A stretch of 64,000 bases of DNA from Leuconostoc inhae (GTDB lineage: Bacteria; Bacillota; Bacilli; Lactobacillales; Lactobacillaceae), in the NCBI RefSeq assembly GCF_019656015.1, contig NZ_BPKW01000001.1:1-64000 (forward strand), given 5' to 3'. Position 1 is the stretch's first letter; each line of letters begins with the position of its first letter. Of the stretch, positions 45,937-54,938 are shown one piece after another. The position numbers and the translations under genes were made by a program. The notes beneath the pieces were generated by a model. It searched no databases and had not been told where the DNA came from. It worked only from the letters and a program-made list of their open reading frames with translations.

Positions 45937-47931
45937 ATGAAGGAAAGCGATTTACTACGCTATTTATTAGATAATCAAGAACGTTTTGTTACCAGTGACG
46001 AATTGGCTGGTATTTTGTCATTATCGCCAAGGACTATTCGAAACTACGTTAAAGTATTAAAAACAAAACTAGCTTTACACGGTGCTGTACTAGAATCAAA
46101 GCCAAGTTTCGGTTATTGTTTGCACATTTCTCATCCAGTGACATTTGATTTGTTTTTGAACAAAAATTATCAATTATCACAGTGGCATGAAGATAATACA
46201 GAAGAAATTGACATTGCTGATCGGCAAAAATATATTCTCAATAAATTAGTCATTGAGAATAAAAAAATGTTAATAGATAATTTAGCACAACGGTTGTTTG
46301 TGACACGATCAACGTTATCAAAAGATTTGTCAATTATTCGAAAAAAGTTGATACCATATGCACTGACTATTGAAAATAAGCCACGTAGTGGCATCTTTAT
46401 TACAGGTTTGGAGCGTAATCGGCGTCATTTCATTTTAGATTATTTTTTTACTCATAATGATAATTCGTTTCAACATTACATGGAAAATAAATCATTCTTT
46501 AAAAAAATAAATTTTGATCAAATTACAATTATTGTGCTTGATGAATGTCGCGAATCAGAGATTCATTTGACTGATTTTACAATACAAAACATCGTTTTGT
46601 ATATTGCATTGAGTATACAACGTATGGCTGGTGGATTTGAGTTGCAACCAGTTGAACTTGATAATAATTTGGAAACACGCCAGGTATACATTGTGGCACA
46701 AAATATTATTCATCGGTTGGAAAATAGTTATCATTTGCAGGTACCCAAAAGTGAAATATCTTATTTAACTATTCAATTGTTGGCTAAGGGTAAAAATATT
46801 AATGTCACAAATGATGACGCTTTAGGTGCCGATTTAGAGTTTGTATTACAACAAATTGAAGAGACAACTGGGTACCAATTATCTCAGGACTATGATCTTA
46901 AAAAAAATCTAATTGCACATTTGAAGCCAATGATAGTCAGGCTTGAACAAGGTTTACAACTTAAAAACCCGTTGCTACAAGAAATAAAAACAAATTATTT
47001 GCATTACTTTTTAGATGTTAAACGATATGTGAATTTTTCGCATTATTTATCAAAATTTGATATCAATGATGATGAAATTGCTTATCTTGCATTACATCTG
47101 ATGGCAGCAGCGGAAAAATACCGAAATTTGAATAAACCAAAAGTGTTACTTATTTGCGCAACTGGTTATGGGTCAGCACAATTGTTAAATAACCGTCTTG
47201 AAAAAGAATTTGGAAAGCGATTAAATATTATTGGTATTAAGGGATATTATGAAGTGGATGATGCAGCATTAAATGGGGTTGATATTATTTTAAGCACGAT
47301 AGATTTATCAACACAGATTTTTAAAACACCAGTTATTCAAGTGAGTATTTTTTTGACGGAACATGATATTAGAAAATTAGAACAGTTTTTAAATAATTCA
47401 AATGATAATTCGCGTCAATTAAGCAATGTATTGATTACGCATAGCAATAAAAATCAGTCAACCAACTATTTTGATCAATTTACTGATGTTTCTCGTTTTA
47501 AGATTTGGCAAACATCAACTGATCGTGAAGATGTTTTAAATCAATTAAGTGACATGCTTTTGATAAATGAATCAGCAGGATTTAAACAAGAATTACTTGA
47601 TCAAATTGCGCAACGTGAGTTACTCAGCGCGATAACATTCAATGATGTGATTGCAGTACCTCATCCAGCAAGAGCGATAAGCAAAGTGCCTAAAATTGCC
47701 ATTGGTGTTATACCATCAGGCTTAAAATGGTCAAATTTATACCCTAATATTAAGTTAGTTTTTCTTTTATCGCCATCTTACTTAAATAACCAAGGATTAA
47801 TGGCAACAACGCAAACTATCGTACAGTTGGTAGAAAATTCAACACAGCAGTCAGATTTAGTAGCAGCAAAAAATTTTTCAGATTTTCGACAAAAATTTAT
47901 ATTGTTTATGAAGGGCGGTAAAAGTAAATGA
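45937..47931 (+). CDS. PRD-containing PTS operon activator (LicR/CelR/ManR type)
   Basis: 664 residues. Two N-terminal helix-turn-helix domains (SDELAGILSLSPRTIRNYV; LAQRLFVTRSTLSKDLSIIR), two PRDs (about 190-290 and 300-400, the second with IAYLALHLMAAAEK and its His), an EIIB-like domain from 400 with CATGYGSAQLL, and an EIIA-like domain from about 515 with IAVPHPARA. Such proteins bind DNA and are switched by EII- and HPr-dependent phosphorylation. Encoded inside the operon it should control. Its end overlaps the EIIA gene by four bases. Confidence 0.92.
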   Translation: MKESDLLRYLLDNQERFVTSDELAGILSLSPRTIRNYVKVLKTKLALHGAVLESKPSFGYCLHISHPVTFDLFLNKNYQLSQWHEDNTEEIDIADRQKYILNKLVIENKKMLIDNLAQRLFVTRSTLSKDLSIIRKKLIPYALTIENKPRSGIFITGLERNRRHFILDYFFTHNDNSFQHYMENKSFFKKINFDQITIIVLDECRESEIHLTDFTIQNIVLYIALSIQRMAGGFELQPVELDNNLETRQVYIVAQNIIHRLENSYHLQVPKSEISYLTIQLLAKGKNINVTNDDALGADLEFVLQQIEETTGYQLSQDYDLKKNLIAHLKPMIVRLEQGLQLKNPLLQEIKTNYLHYFLDVKRYVNFSHYLSKFDINDDEIAYLALHLMAAAEKYRNLNKPKVLLICATGYGSAQLLNNRLEKEFGKRLNIIGIKGYYEVDDAALNGVDIILSTIDLSTQIFKTPVIQVSIFLTEHDIRKLEQFLNNSNDNSRQLSNVLITHSNKNQSTNYFDQFTDVSRFKIWQTSTDREDVLNQLSDMLLINESAGFKQELLDQIAQRELLSAITFNDVIAVPHPARAISKVPKIAIGVIPSGLKWSNLYPNIKLVFLLSPSYLNNQGLMATTQTIVQLVENSTQQSDLVAAKNFSDFRQKFILFMKGGKSK

Positions 47932-48287
47932 ATTCTGAAGAAATTCAAGTGATTGCATTTGAAATCATTTTACACAGTGGGAATTCACGCACAAGTATTC
48001 ATGAAGCATTTGCAGCGATGCGTCTTAAAAATTTCAAATTATCGGAACAAAAATTGCAAGATTCTAATGCAGAATTATTATTAGCGCATAAATCACAAAC
48101 TAAATTACTTCAAAATTATGCTGCAGGAACAAAAATAGATATGGAAATTATTTTGGTTCATGCACAAGATCATTTGATGACAACAATGACCTTGAGAGAA
48201 ATGGCCATTGAAATGCAATATTTATACAAGGAGGTGAACCAAATTGAAGATAGCAGTCAATCAACGACAAAAACACATACAGTCTAA
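47928..48287 (+). CDS. celC: PTS cellobiose-type EIIA component
   Basis: 119 residues, all-helical Lac/Cel EIIA. The phospho-His lies in LVHAQDHLMTTMTLREM, the family signature; the N-terminal IILHSGNSRTSIHEA is the helix that carries the second conserved His. It passes phosphate from HPr to EIIB. The ATG overlaps the regulator stop (ATGA). Its C-terminal 14 codons overlap the next gene, which is unusual. Confidence 0.93.
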   Translation: MNSEEIQVIAFEIILHSGNSRTSIHEAFAAMRLKNFKLSEQKLQDSNAELLLAHKSQTKLLQNYAAGTKIDMEIILVHAQDHLMTTMTLREMAIEMQYLYKEVNQIEDSSQSTTKTHTV

Positions 48288-48798
48288 AGATAAATTATTA
48301 GCGATTAAAATTGAAAAAAATCGTCAAGATATGAGCCTTAAAAGTATGCAATTTAATCGTTTTATGTTGATTCGTTATGCAACAGCGATCTTTTTCTTCG
48401 TTAATCTATATTGGGCGTTAATTATGCGTCATACGTGGGTAGTTATAATTCCAGTAATCGTCATGTTCGTATCTGGACTAGCTATTGTAGAACAAATTAA
48501 ATTGTTTGGCCAACATACCAATCAATTAATTTATTCAAAATTATTTTTTAGAACACAATTAGTTGTCAATATTGGTTTAATAATTAGTACAATGACACCA
48601 CTATTTCCATCGCTATTTCAATTTGTAAACAATACGAGTCAAAATCGATATATTGTTCTGGTTAGCTTGCTACTTGGTGCTGGCGCTGTTCTTTTTGTTA
48701 ACAAAAGGCTTACTTTGATTGCAAGTAATCGTGATAAGTACTATTCTCGCTTGATGGCATATCAAGCCATTCTTAAAAAAAATAAGGAGATGAACTAG
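48244..48798 (+). CDS. Four-helix membrane protein of the beta-glucoside PTS operon, unknown
   Basis: 184 residues. A charged N-terminal 45 residues, then four membrane helices (about 46-64, 67-86, 108-126 and 136-154) and a positive C-terminal tail. I do not recognise an enzymatic motif. It starts with TTG at 48244, after an exceptionally strong AAGGAGGTGA six bases upstream, and overlaps the EIIA gene by 44 bases in another frame. It stands two bases ahead of the EIIC gene and may help assemble or regulate the transporter, by position only. Confidence 0.8.
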   Translation: MKIAVNQRQKHIQSKDKLLAIKIEKNRQDMSLKSMQFNRFMLIRYATAIFFFVNLYWALIMRHTWVVIIPVIVMFVSGLAIVEQIKLFGQHTNQLIYSKLFFRTQLVVNIGLIISTMTPLFPSLFQFVNNTSQNRYIVLVSLLLGAGAVLFVNKRLTLIASNRDKYYSRLMAYQAILKKNKEMN

Positions 48799-48800
48799 TT

Positions 48801-50147
48801 ATGGAAAATGGACGTTTGTTTAATATTTTACAAAAAGTGTTACTGAAGCCAATGACTAAAATAGCGCAATATAGAATTGTTCGCGCAATTATGGCGGCCG
48901 GAATGGCTTCTATTCCATTTACAATTGTTGGGTCAATGATATTAGTTTTGAATATATTACCTACAGTATTTCCTTTTCTAACCGATTTTTTTAATGCCAC
49001 ATTCTTTAAATTTAGCGATCTTTATATGATTGCTAACACAGCAACTATGGGCATTTTGGCGATGTATTTCAGTTTAGCTATTGGGTTTGAATTAACTCGC
49101 ATTATTCAAACCGAAGATAAATTAAAAGTAGCACCGTTAAACGGGGCATTCTTATCATTATTTGCTTTCTTCATGTGTTTACCTGAATTGGTAATGCGTG
49201 GTGGTAAAATTGTGCTGCTAAATTCAATTACTAAAAATGAAACAGTTGTCAATGGATTTAGAATGACAAGTACAATTGATAGAATTGGGACTAGCGGGAT
49301 TTTTACAGCCATTATTATGGCCATTTTGGCAGTTTGGCTTTATAGTTTCTGTGTCAAGCACAATTGGACGATTAAAATGCCAGATGCTGTACCTGAAGGT
49401 GTATCACGTTCATTTACGGCTTTAATTCCGACTTTTGTGATTGCCTTTGTGGTGTTAGCCATTAACGGTGGATTGGTCATGCTTGGAACTGATATTTTTA
49501 AAATGATTGCCATACCATTTAGTTTTGTCACCAGCATGACAAGCACTTGGCTAGGCATTATGGTTATTGAATTCTTGATTCACGCATTGTGGATTGTGGG
49601 TATTCATGGGGCGAACATTATTTCTGCTTTCATTACACCTATTTTCTTAGCAAATATGGTATCTAATGCAAATGGGGCCAACATACCATTTGCTGGAGAA
49701 TTTAATAATTCCTTTGCAATTTTAGGTGGATCAGGTGCAACGTTAGGTTTATGTATATTTATTGCCTTGCTGGCACGTTCAGAACAATTGAAAGTACTAG
49801 GTCGTGCTTCAATTGTGCCATCGTTATTTAATATTAATGAGCCGCTAATCTTTGGGTTACCAATTGTGTATAATCCATATTTGGCTATTCCGTTTTTCTT
49901 AGCACCAATGGCCACAGCATCACTTGCTTATGCGGCAATTAACTTCCACTTTATTCGACCTATTGTTATTCAGGCACCATGGCCTTCTCCAGCTGGAATC
50001 GGGGCTTTCATTAGTACAGTTGATTGGCGCGCATCAGTACTAGCAATACTTTGTGTTATCATTGCCTTTCTAATTTATCTTCCATTTATCAAAATATATG
50101 ACACAAAACTATATCATGATGAACAGGGAACACCAACGGAAGTTTAA
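48801..50147 (+). CDS. celB: PTS cellobiose-type EIIC (membrane permease)
   Basis: 448 residues, about ten membrane helices. RAIMAAGMASIPFTIVGSM at the N-terminus, the GIHGAN loop and FNINEPLIFGLPIVYNP (the sugar-binding EP/NEP motif) identify a Lac/Cel EIIC. It imports and phosphorylates beta-glucosides with the EIIA and EIIB of this operon. Start 48801 follows the four-helix gene after two bases with GGAGATG as RBS. The hisK gene follows 65 bases later with no evident terminator. Confidence 0.94.
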   Translation: MENGRLFNILQKVLLKPMTKIAQYRIVRAIMAAGMASIPFTIVGSMILVLNILPTVFPFLTDFFNATFFKFSDLYMIANTATMGILAMYFSLAIGFELTRIIQTEDKLKVAPLNGAFLSLFAFFMCLPELVMRGGKIVLLNSITKNETVVNGFRMTSTIDRIGTSGIFTAIIMAILAVWLYSFCVKHNWTIKMPDAVPEGVSRSFTALIPTFVIAFVVLAINGGLVMLGTDIFKMIAIPFSFVTSMTSTWLGIMVIEFLIHALWIVGIHGANIISAFITPIFLANMVSNANGANIPFAGEFNNSFAILGGSGATLGLCIFIALLARSEQLKVLGRASIVPSLFNINEPLIFGLPIVYNPYLAIPFFLAPMATASLAYAAINFHFIRPIVIQAPWPSPAGIGAFISTVDWRASVLAILCVIIAFLIYLPFIKIYDTKLYHDEQGTPTEV

Positions 50148-50212
50148 AACGAAGTCGTTGTATGACTATAGTTTTGTTTTATTTGTTACAATGTTTTGAA
50201 GGAGTAACATTG

Positions 50213-51070
50213 ATGATAAAAAAAGATGGGCATACACATACACGATTTTCACATCATGGGTCTAATGAATCTCTAGATGATTATATCGAACGCGCAATTT
50301 CACTCGGGTTTACTGAATATGTAGTCACAGAACACGCACCATTACCCACAGCATTTTTAAACCACTTTACAGGACCAAGCGAGGCCCGTCATGGTTCGGC
50401 AATGTTGCGCACAGAATTACCAGTGTATCAAAAAGAAGTTAAACGCGTTCAGTTAAAATATGTGAATCAAATTGATATTAAAAGTGGTTTCGAGCTCGAT
50501 TATTTAGAAAACTATGAATCAGAATTAAGGCAATTTATCATCACACAAGCAGACTGGTTAGATGAATTAGTGATATCGGTTCATTTTTTGCCAAATCATG
50601 ATAAGTTAGTTGCACCAATTGATTTTGATCCAGAAACGTTGGTTAAATATTTTCCTGAGATTGAGCGCACGCCGCAAGTTCTTTTTGAAAACTATTTTAA
50701 TACAATACAAAAAAGTGTACGTTTTGCGGCAACATTACCAAATGATTTTGTGATTAGAATTGGGCATATGACATTAATTCGAAAATATCAAAAATATTTT
50801 AATCTGCCAAAATTCGATGATAATAACCAATTACTTATTGATGATTTATTAAGACAAATTAAGGATAATCATTTTCAACTTGATTTTAATACGGCCGGAC
50901 TTAGCAAACCTTATAATGGCGAAACTTATCCGACAGCTGATATTGTCAAAAAAGCAAGAAACTTAGGTATTGAATTGGTCTATGGATCTGATGCACACGA
51001 AACGGGTGTTGTTGGTCAATTTTACAATGTGATTACACCTGATAGTTTGAAAAATAAAAATAAGTATTGA
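50213..51070 (+). CDS. hisK: Histidinol-phosphatase, PHP family
   Basis: 285 residues. PHP metal motifs: DGHTHTRFSHHG, VTEHAPLP, ISVHFLPNHDK, IGHMTLIRKY and YGSDAHETG. This is the HisJ/HisK histidinol-phosphatase family, which hydrolyses histidinol phosphate to histidinol. The his operon directly downstream lacks a HisN/HisB phosphatase domain, so this gene completes the pathway. Start at 50213 has GAAGGAG eight bases before; an in-frame ATG at 50162 would contain that RBS. Its stop TGA overlaps the -35 of the his promoter. It lies upstream of the T-box and so is probably not under its control. Confidence 0.92.
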   Translation: MIKKDGHTHTRFSHHGSNESLDDYIERAISLGFTEYVVTEHAPLPTAFLNHFTGPSEARHGSAMLRTELPVYQKEVKRVQLKYVNQIDIKSGFELDYLENYESELRQFIITQADWLDELVISVHFLPNHDKLVAPIDFDPETLVKYFPEIERTPQVLFENYFNTIQKSVRFAATLPNDFVIRIGHMTLIRKYQKYFNLPKFDDNNQLLIDDLLRQIKDNHFQLDFNTAGLSKPYNGETYPTADIVKKARNLGIELVYGSDAHETGVVGQFYNVITPDSLKNKNKY

Positions 51071-51094
51071 CATATAAAATTATGGGTGTATGAT
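51067..51094 (+). promoter_or_regulatory. his operon promoter
   Basis: TTGACA (51067-51072), 16-base spacer, TATGAT (51089-51094). The -35 overlaps the hisK stop codon. Transcription should start near 51101, just ahead of the T-box. Confidence 0.8.
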
Positions 51095-51100
51095 TAGTTT

Positions 51101-51373
51101 AATCTAATAAATAATTGCTGAAGTCGGAATAGTAATTGAAATTACGTTGTACAGGAAGTGCTTAAGCTAACGCATTGAGATGAGCGCCTACGTATTTAAT
51201 GAAACACACCGACGAGCGAAATGAGAAAAAATCATTTCGGAAACTCCCGATACCGAGTACACCTATTTTAATAGGTGAATGAGTAGATAAACGTAAGTTG
51301 ATCTAAAATCAAGGTGGGAACACGCGAAAACGTCCTTGCAAACTATAGTTATAGTTTGCAAGGACGTTTTTTT
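51101..51373 (+). ncRNA. T-box leader, tRNA-His responsive
   Basis: Stem I closes with GTCGG (51123-51127) and CCGAC (51209-51213); the base of its 3' side presents CAC (51205-51207) followed by A, a histidine specifier. The T-box AAGGTGGGAACACGCG (51311-51326) carries TGGG, where the last G would pair with C73, the discriminator special to bacterial tRNA-His. AAGG/CCTT and ACG/CGT give the antiterminator; CGTCCTTGCAAACTATAG with its complement (51331-51366) plus seven T is the terminator. Uncharged tRNA-His should permit transcription of the his genes. Confidence 0.93.
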
Positions 51374-51404
51374 ATTAGAAAAATATTGTGATTAGGAGAA
51401 ATCG

Positions 51405-53009
51405 ATGGGCGATAAAATCTTAGCGGCAGGTTCACATGATGAATTTGGTGAAGCACTGGTACAAAAACAACAAATAACGCATTTAATTAGCAAAACATTA
51501 AATAAAAAAGCGTTTGTGGCTATTAATACACCATTGATTGAAAGAGAAAGTGTTTTTGAACAATATCAGCCTGATAATGTGTTTCATCTGCGTGATCAAA
51601 TAGGTGGAAATTTAGTGTTGCGGCCAGATTTAACATTACCGGTTGCGCGATTCTTAGCGTCCAAAACTCAAAAAGGACATGTTCAAAAATTTTACTATGT
51701 TGGTGATGTTTTTCGACGTACTGATTATTTATCTGGAGAATACAACCAAGAAACACAGGCTGGTATTGAATTAATTGGGGATACTAGCTTTGAGGCAGAA
51801 ATACAAGCATTGGACATTATGCTGGATTTTGCGCAACAATTTGAAATTGCGGATGTTCAAGTTGTGATCAGCGATACAAGATTAATCGATCGTGTATTAG
51901 GTACGTTGGATATCTCAAATGAACAAAAAGTGTTACTTAAGCAGGCAATTGAACATAAAAACATGTCTGCTTTTGAAAAAATTCTAATGACAATAAAAGA
52001 TTTTCCGGCACACTTAAAAAGATGGCCGCTGGCTTTTGGTGAAGATGGCGAAACTGTGATGTGGCAATTGCAAGATTTACCAGCAGTAACTGATCTTGTT
52101 GATCGCTGGTTGCAATTAGCTACGTTTATTCATGAACATTATTCGGATGTCGCTGTTACTGTTGATCTTGCTGCAGCTTCACCACAACCTTACTATACAG
52201 GAACAATTATACGTGGATTTGTACCGAGTTTGGGGCGTTATCTCTTCAGTGGTGGTCGGTATGATCGCTTATTGGAAAGTTTTCAAACAGAAAGTTTACC
52301 AGCAGTAGGAATGGGCCTCAATATTGATGCAATTATGGCTGAATGGCAACGTGAGGCGGTAGATGGTAATCCTAATGAACCAATTGTTGTTGTGCTGGCC
52401 AAAGGTCGCGTTGAAAAAGATACACGACCGTTATTAAAAGCAGCTGGAATTGACACGACGCCCTTAGAAAATCAAGATCGAAAGTTAGTGTTTGATAGTC
52501 CAGATGGTATTTACCGTTTTATTCTGGTAAAACCTGACGATGTTATGAAGTATCTTGATCGTGGTATTGGCGATGTTGGCATTGTAGGTTCCGATACAAT
52601 TGCGGAACAAAGTCAAAATCACTATGATGTTTTGAATTTACAAACAGGTCAAGCAGCATTTGTGCTAGCAGCCCCAAAAAATTTTAAGCTTAACGGTACA
52701 CAACGCAAACGTATTGCAACTAAATATCCTAAAATAGCCAGTCAATATTTTTCACAACATGGCGAAGATGTTGAATTAGTTAAATTATCAGGTTCTGTCG
52801 AGTTGGGACCATTAACTGGTTTATCCGACGCTATCATTGATATTACACAAACAGGTGATACTTTACGTGAAAATAATCTTGTTATCTATGACACAGTTGG
52901 TGATGTAGCGACACATTTGCTTGTACGGCCTGGTGCTTTGTTACAATTTCAATCAGAATTAAAACAAGTTATTGAAAACCTAATCATGATACTAAATCAG
53001 AAAAAGTAA
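51405..53009 (+). CDS. hisZG: Fused HisZ-HisG: ATP phosphoribosyltransferase regulatory plus catalytic subunits
   Basis: 534 residues in one frame. Residues 1-320 are HisZ, a histidyl-tRNA-synthetase-like regulator: LRPDLTLPVARFLA, FYYVGDVFRRTDY and SLGRYLFSGGRYDRLLES are the class II motif regions without tRNA binding. From residue 325 the short-form HisG begins (PIVVVLAKGRVEKD), and it ends with the PRPP loop GLSDAIIDITQTGDTLREN. Short HisG needs HisZ for activity and histidine feedback; normally they are two genes. It joins PRPP to ATP, the first step. GGAGAA RBS seven bases ahead. First gene after the T-box. The linker (about 315-325) is short. Confidence 0.93.
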   Translation: MGDKILAAGSHDEFGEALVQKQQITHLISKTLNKKAFVAINTPLIERESVFEQYQPDNVFHLRDQIGGNLVLRPDLTLPVARFLASKTQKGHVQKFYYVGDVFRRTDYLSGEYNQETQAGIELIGDTSFEAEIQALDIMLDFAQQFEIADVQVVISDTRLIDRVLGTLDISNEQKVLLKQAIEHKNMSAFEKILMTIKDFPAHLKRWPLAFGEDGETVMWQLQDLPAVTDLVDRWLQLATFIHEHYSDVAVTVDLAAASPQPYYTGTIIRGFVPSLGRYLFSGGRYDRLLESFQTESLPAVGMGLNIDAIMAEWQREAVDGNPNEPIVVVLAKGRVEKDTRPLLKAAGIDTTPLENQDRKLVFDSPDGIYRFILVKPDDVMKYLDRGIGDVGIVGSDTIAEQSQNHYDVLNLQTGQAAFVLAAPKNFKLNGTQRKRIATKYPKIASQYFSQHGEDVELVKLSGSVELGPLTGLSDAIIDITQTGDTLRENNLVIYDTVGDVATHLLVRPGALLQFQSELKQVIENLIMILNQKK

Positions 53010-53019
53010 GGGAAAAATA

Positions 53020-54297
53020 ATGAAAATTATTAAGAATGAGTCAATTGATCAAATCAAAGCACGTATACGTGAACAAACATCTAAAACAATCGATCCAATT
53101 GTTGCGTCACGGGTTGAAAACATTATTGCAACTGTACAAGAAGAAGGCGATGCTGCCTTGAAAGCATACGCTCAGGAATTTGACGGTGTCACACTAAATG
53201 AATTGAAAGTGAGTGCAGAACAAATTGATTTAGCAGTTAAAAATGTTGATCCTGCGGTGATCAAAGCATTAGAAAAAGCAGCCGCAAATATCCGTTCGTT
53301 TCATCAATTAGAAAGACAAAAATCTTTTGAAGATTCACCACGTTCTGGTGTGATAAGAGGTACAAAAGTTACCCCGTTGTCGGCAGTGGGAATTTACGTA
53401 CCAGGGGGAACTGCAGCCTACCCCTCATCTGTTTTGATGAATGCCTTACCAGCAAAAATTGCCGGTGTTGAAAATATTATTATGGTAACGCCACCACAAA
53501 AAAATGGCTTAAACGGGGCTGTATTAGCCGCCGCAAAAATTGCTGGTATTGATAGTATTTACCAAGTTGGTGGGGCACAAGCAATTGCAGCGTTAGCTTA
53601 TGGGACTGAATCAATACCACAGGTAGATAAAATTACAGGGCCAGGCAATGCCTATGTTGCGACTGCTAAGCGCGCTGTATTTGGTCAAGTGGCTATTGAT
53701 ATGATTGCTGGACCATCAGAAATTGGCATTTTGGCTGATGAATCAGCGCGTGCTAAAGATATAGCTGCTGATTTATTATCTCAGGCTGAACATGATGTTA
53801 ATGCGCGCGCTATTTTAATTACTAACTCAGAAAAGTTAGCTCAAACAGTATCCGACGAAGTGGCAATACAGTTAAGCACTTTGCCAAGAGAAGCTATTGC
53901 CCGTGCCGCAATTGATAATAATGGCTTTATTTACCTAGTTGATACAGTTGATGAGATGATTGATTTAATGAACGAAGTGGCACCAGAGCATTTGGAAATT
54001 CAGCTTGAAAATGCTTATGATTACATTAATAAAATCAAAAATGCTGGATCAGTATTTTTAGGTCAGTACGCTTCTGAGCCATTGGGTGATTATCTAGCTG
54101 GTCCAAATCATATTTTGCCAACTGGTGGCACAGCGCGTTTTAGCTCTGCATTAGGTGTCTGGGATTTTCAAAAGCGTATTCAATATTTGTCATACTCTCA
54201 AGATGCATTACTGGATGATGCCGACGATGTCACAGTATTGGCACGTGAAGAGGGTCTAGAAGCACATGCGCGCGCAATTGAAGTTCGTCAGTCATAA
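53020..54297 (+). CDS. hisD: Histidinol dehydrogenase
   Basis: 425 residues. It oxidises histidinol to histidine in two NAD steps. Seen: VGIYVPGGTAAYPSSVLM, VGGAQAIAALAYGTESI, KITGPGNAYVATAKR, DMIAGPSEIGILAD, the zinc-site QAEHD, and EHLEIQLEN, plus GPNHILPTGGTARF. Start ATG with AGGG upstream, 11 bases after the hisZG stop. Second gene of the operon although it performs the last step, as in other lactic acid bacteria. Confidence 0.96.
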   Translation: MKIIKNESIDQIKARIREQTSKTIDPIVASRVENIIATVQEEGDAALKAYAQEFDGVTLNELKVSAEQIDLAVKNVDPAVIKALEKAAANIRSFHQLERQKSFEDSPRSGVIRGTKVTPLSAVGIYVPGGTAAYPSSVLMNALPAKIAGVENIIMVTPPQKNGLNGAVLAAAKIAGIDSIYQVGGAQAIAALAYGTESIPQVDKITGPGNAYVATAKRAVFGQVAIDMIAGPSEIGILADESARAKDIAADLLSQAEHDVNARAILITNSEKLAQTVSDEVAIQLSTLPREAIARAAIDNNGFIYLVDTVDEMIDLMNEVAPEHLEIQLENAYDYINKIKNAGSVFLGQYASEPLGDYLAGPNHILPTGGTARFSSALGVWDFQKRIQYLSYSQDALLDDADDVTVLAREEGLEAHARAIEVRQS

Positions 54298-54350
54298 GTA
54301 TTTTTTTATGGACACAGAAAGATAAATAAATTAAAAAGGATAAAATTACG

Positions 54351-54938
54351 ATGGCAAGAGTAGCAAATATCACAAGAAATACACTTGAAACGCAAATCAC
54401 CTTAACTTTAGCAATCGATGAGCAAACGCCAATTTCAGTGAATACTGGTATTGGGTATATTGATCATATGCTCACGTTGTTTGCCAAACATGGTCGTTTT
54501 GGTTTACAAGTAGCAGTTAATGGCGACTTGAATGTTGATTCACATCATACAACTGAAGATATCGGCATTGCCTTAGGTGAAGCGTTTACGCAAGCCCTAG
54601 GTGACAAAACTGGCATTGACCGCTATGGAACACAATTCGTACCGATGGATGAAACTTTGTCACGTGCAGTAGTTGATTTATCTGGACGTGCTTACTTAGT
54701 TTTTCAAGCCGAACTGACAGCACCTTTACTAGGAAGCTTTGAAACAGAAGTGGTGGAAGATTTTTGGCAAGGATTTGCAGATCAAGCACATGCTAATGTG
54801 CATATCGAAGTGCTTTATGGTCGCAACACACATCATAAAATTGAAAGTATTTTCAAAGCAATGGGACGTGCAATGCGTCAAGCCGTGACAATTAATCCTG
54901 AAATAAAAGGGGTTAACTCAACCAAAGGAGTGATTTAA
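54351..54938 (+). CDS. hisB: Imidazoleglycerol-phosphate dehydratase
   Basis: 195 residues, dehydratase only. Duplicate metal motifs HHTTEDIGIALG and NTHHKIESIFKAMGRAM. It makes imidazole acetol phosphate. There is no N-terminal histidinol-phosphatase domain as in the enterobacterial HisB, matching the presence of a separate hisK. RBS AAGGA. Its TAA shares a base with the hisH ATG. Confidence 0.96.
   Translation: MARVANITRNTLETQITLTLAIDEQTPISVNTGIGYIDHMLTLFAKHGRFGLQVAVNGDLNVDSHHTTEDIGIALGEAFTQALGDKTGIDRYGTQFVPMDETLSRAVVDLSGRAYLVFQAELTAPLLGSFETEVVEDFWQGFADQAHANVHIEVLYGRNTHHKIESIFKAMGRAMRQAVTINPEIKGVNSTKGVI

Noticed and set aside
51405-53009. HisZ-HisG fusion as an artefact of a sequencing frameshift
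   Set aside because: Both halves are complete and the junction reads smoothly in one frame with ordinary codons; a chance joining of two full domains is less likely than a true fusion.
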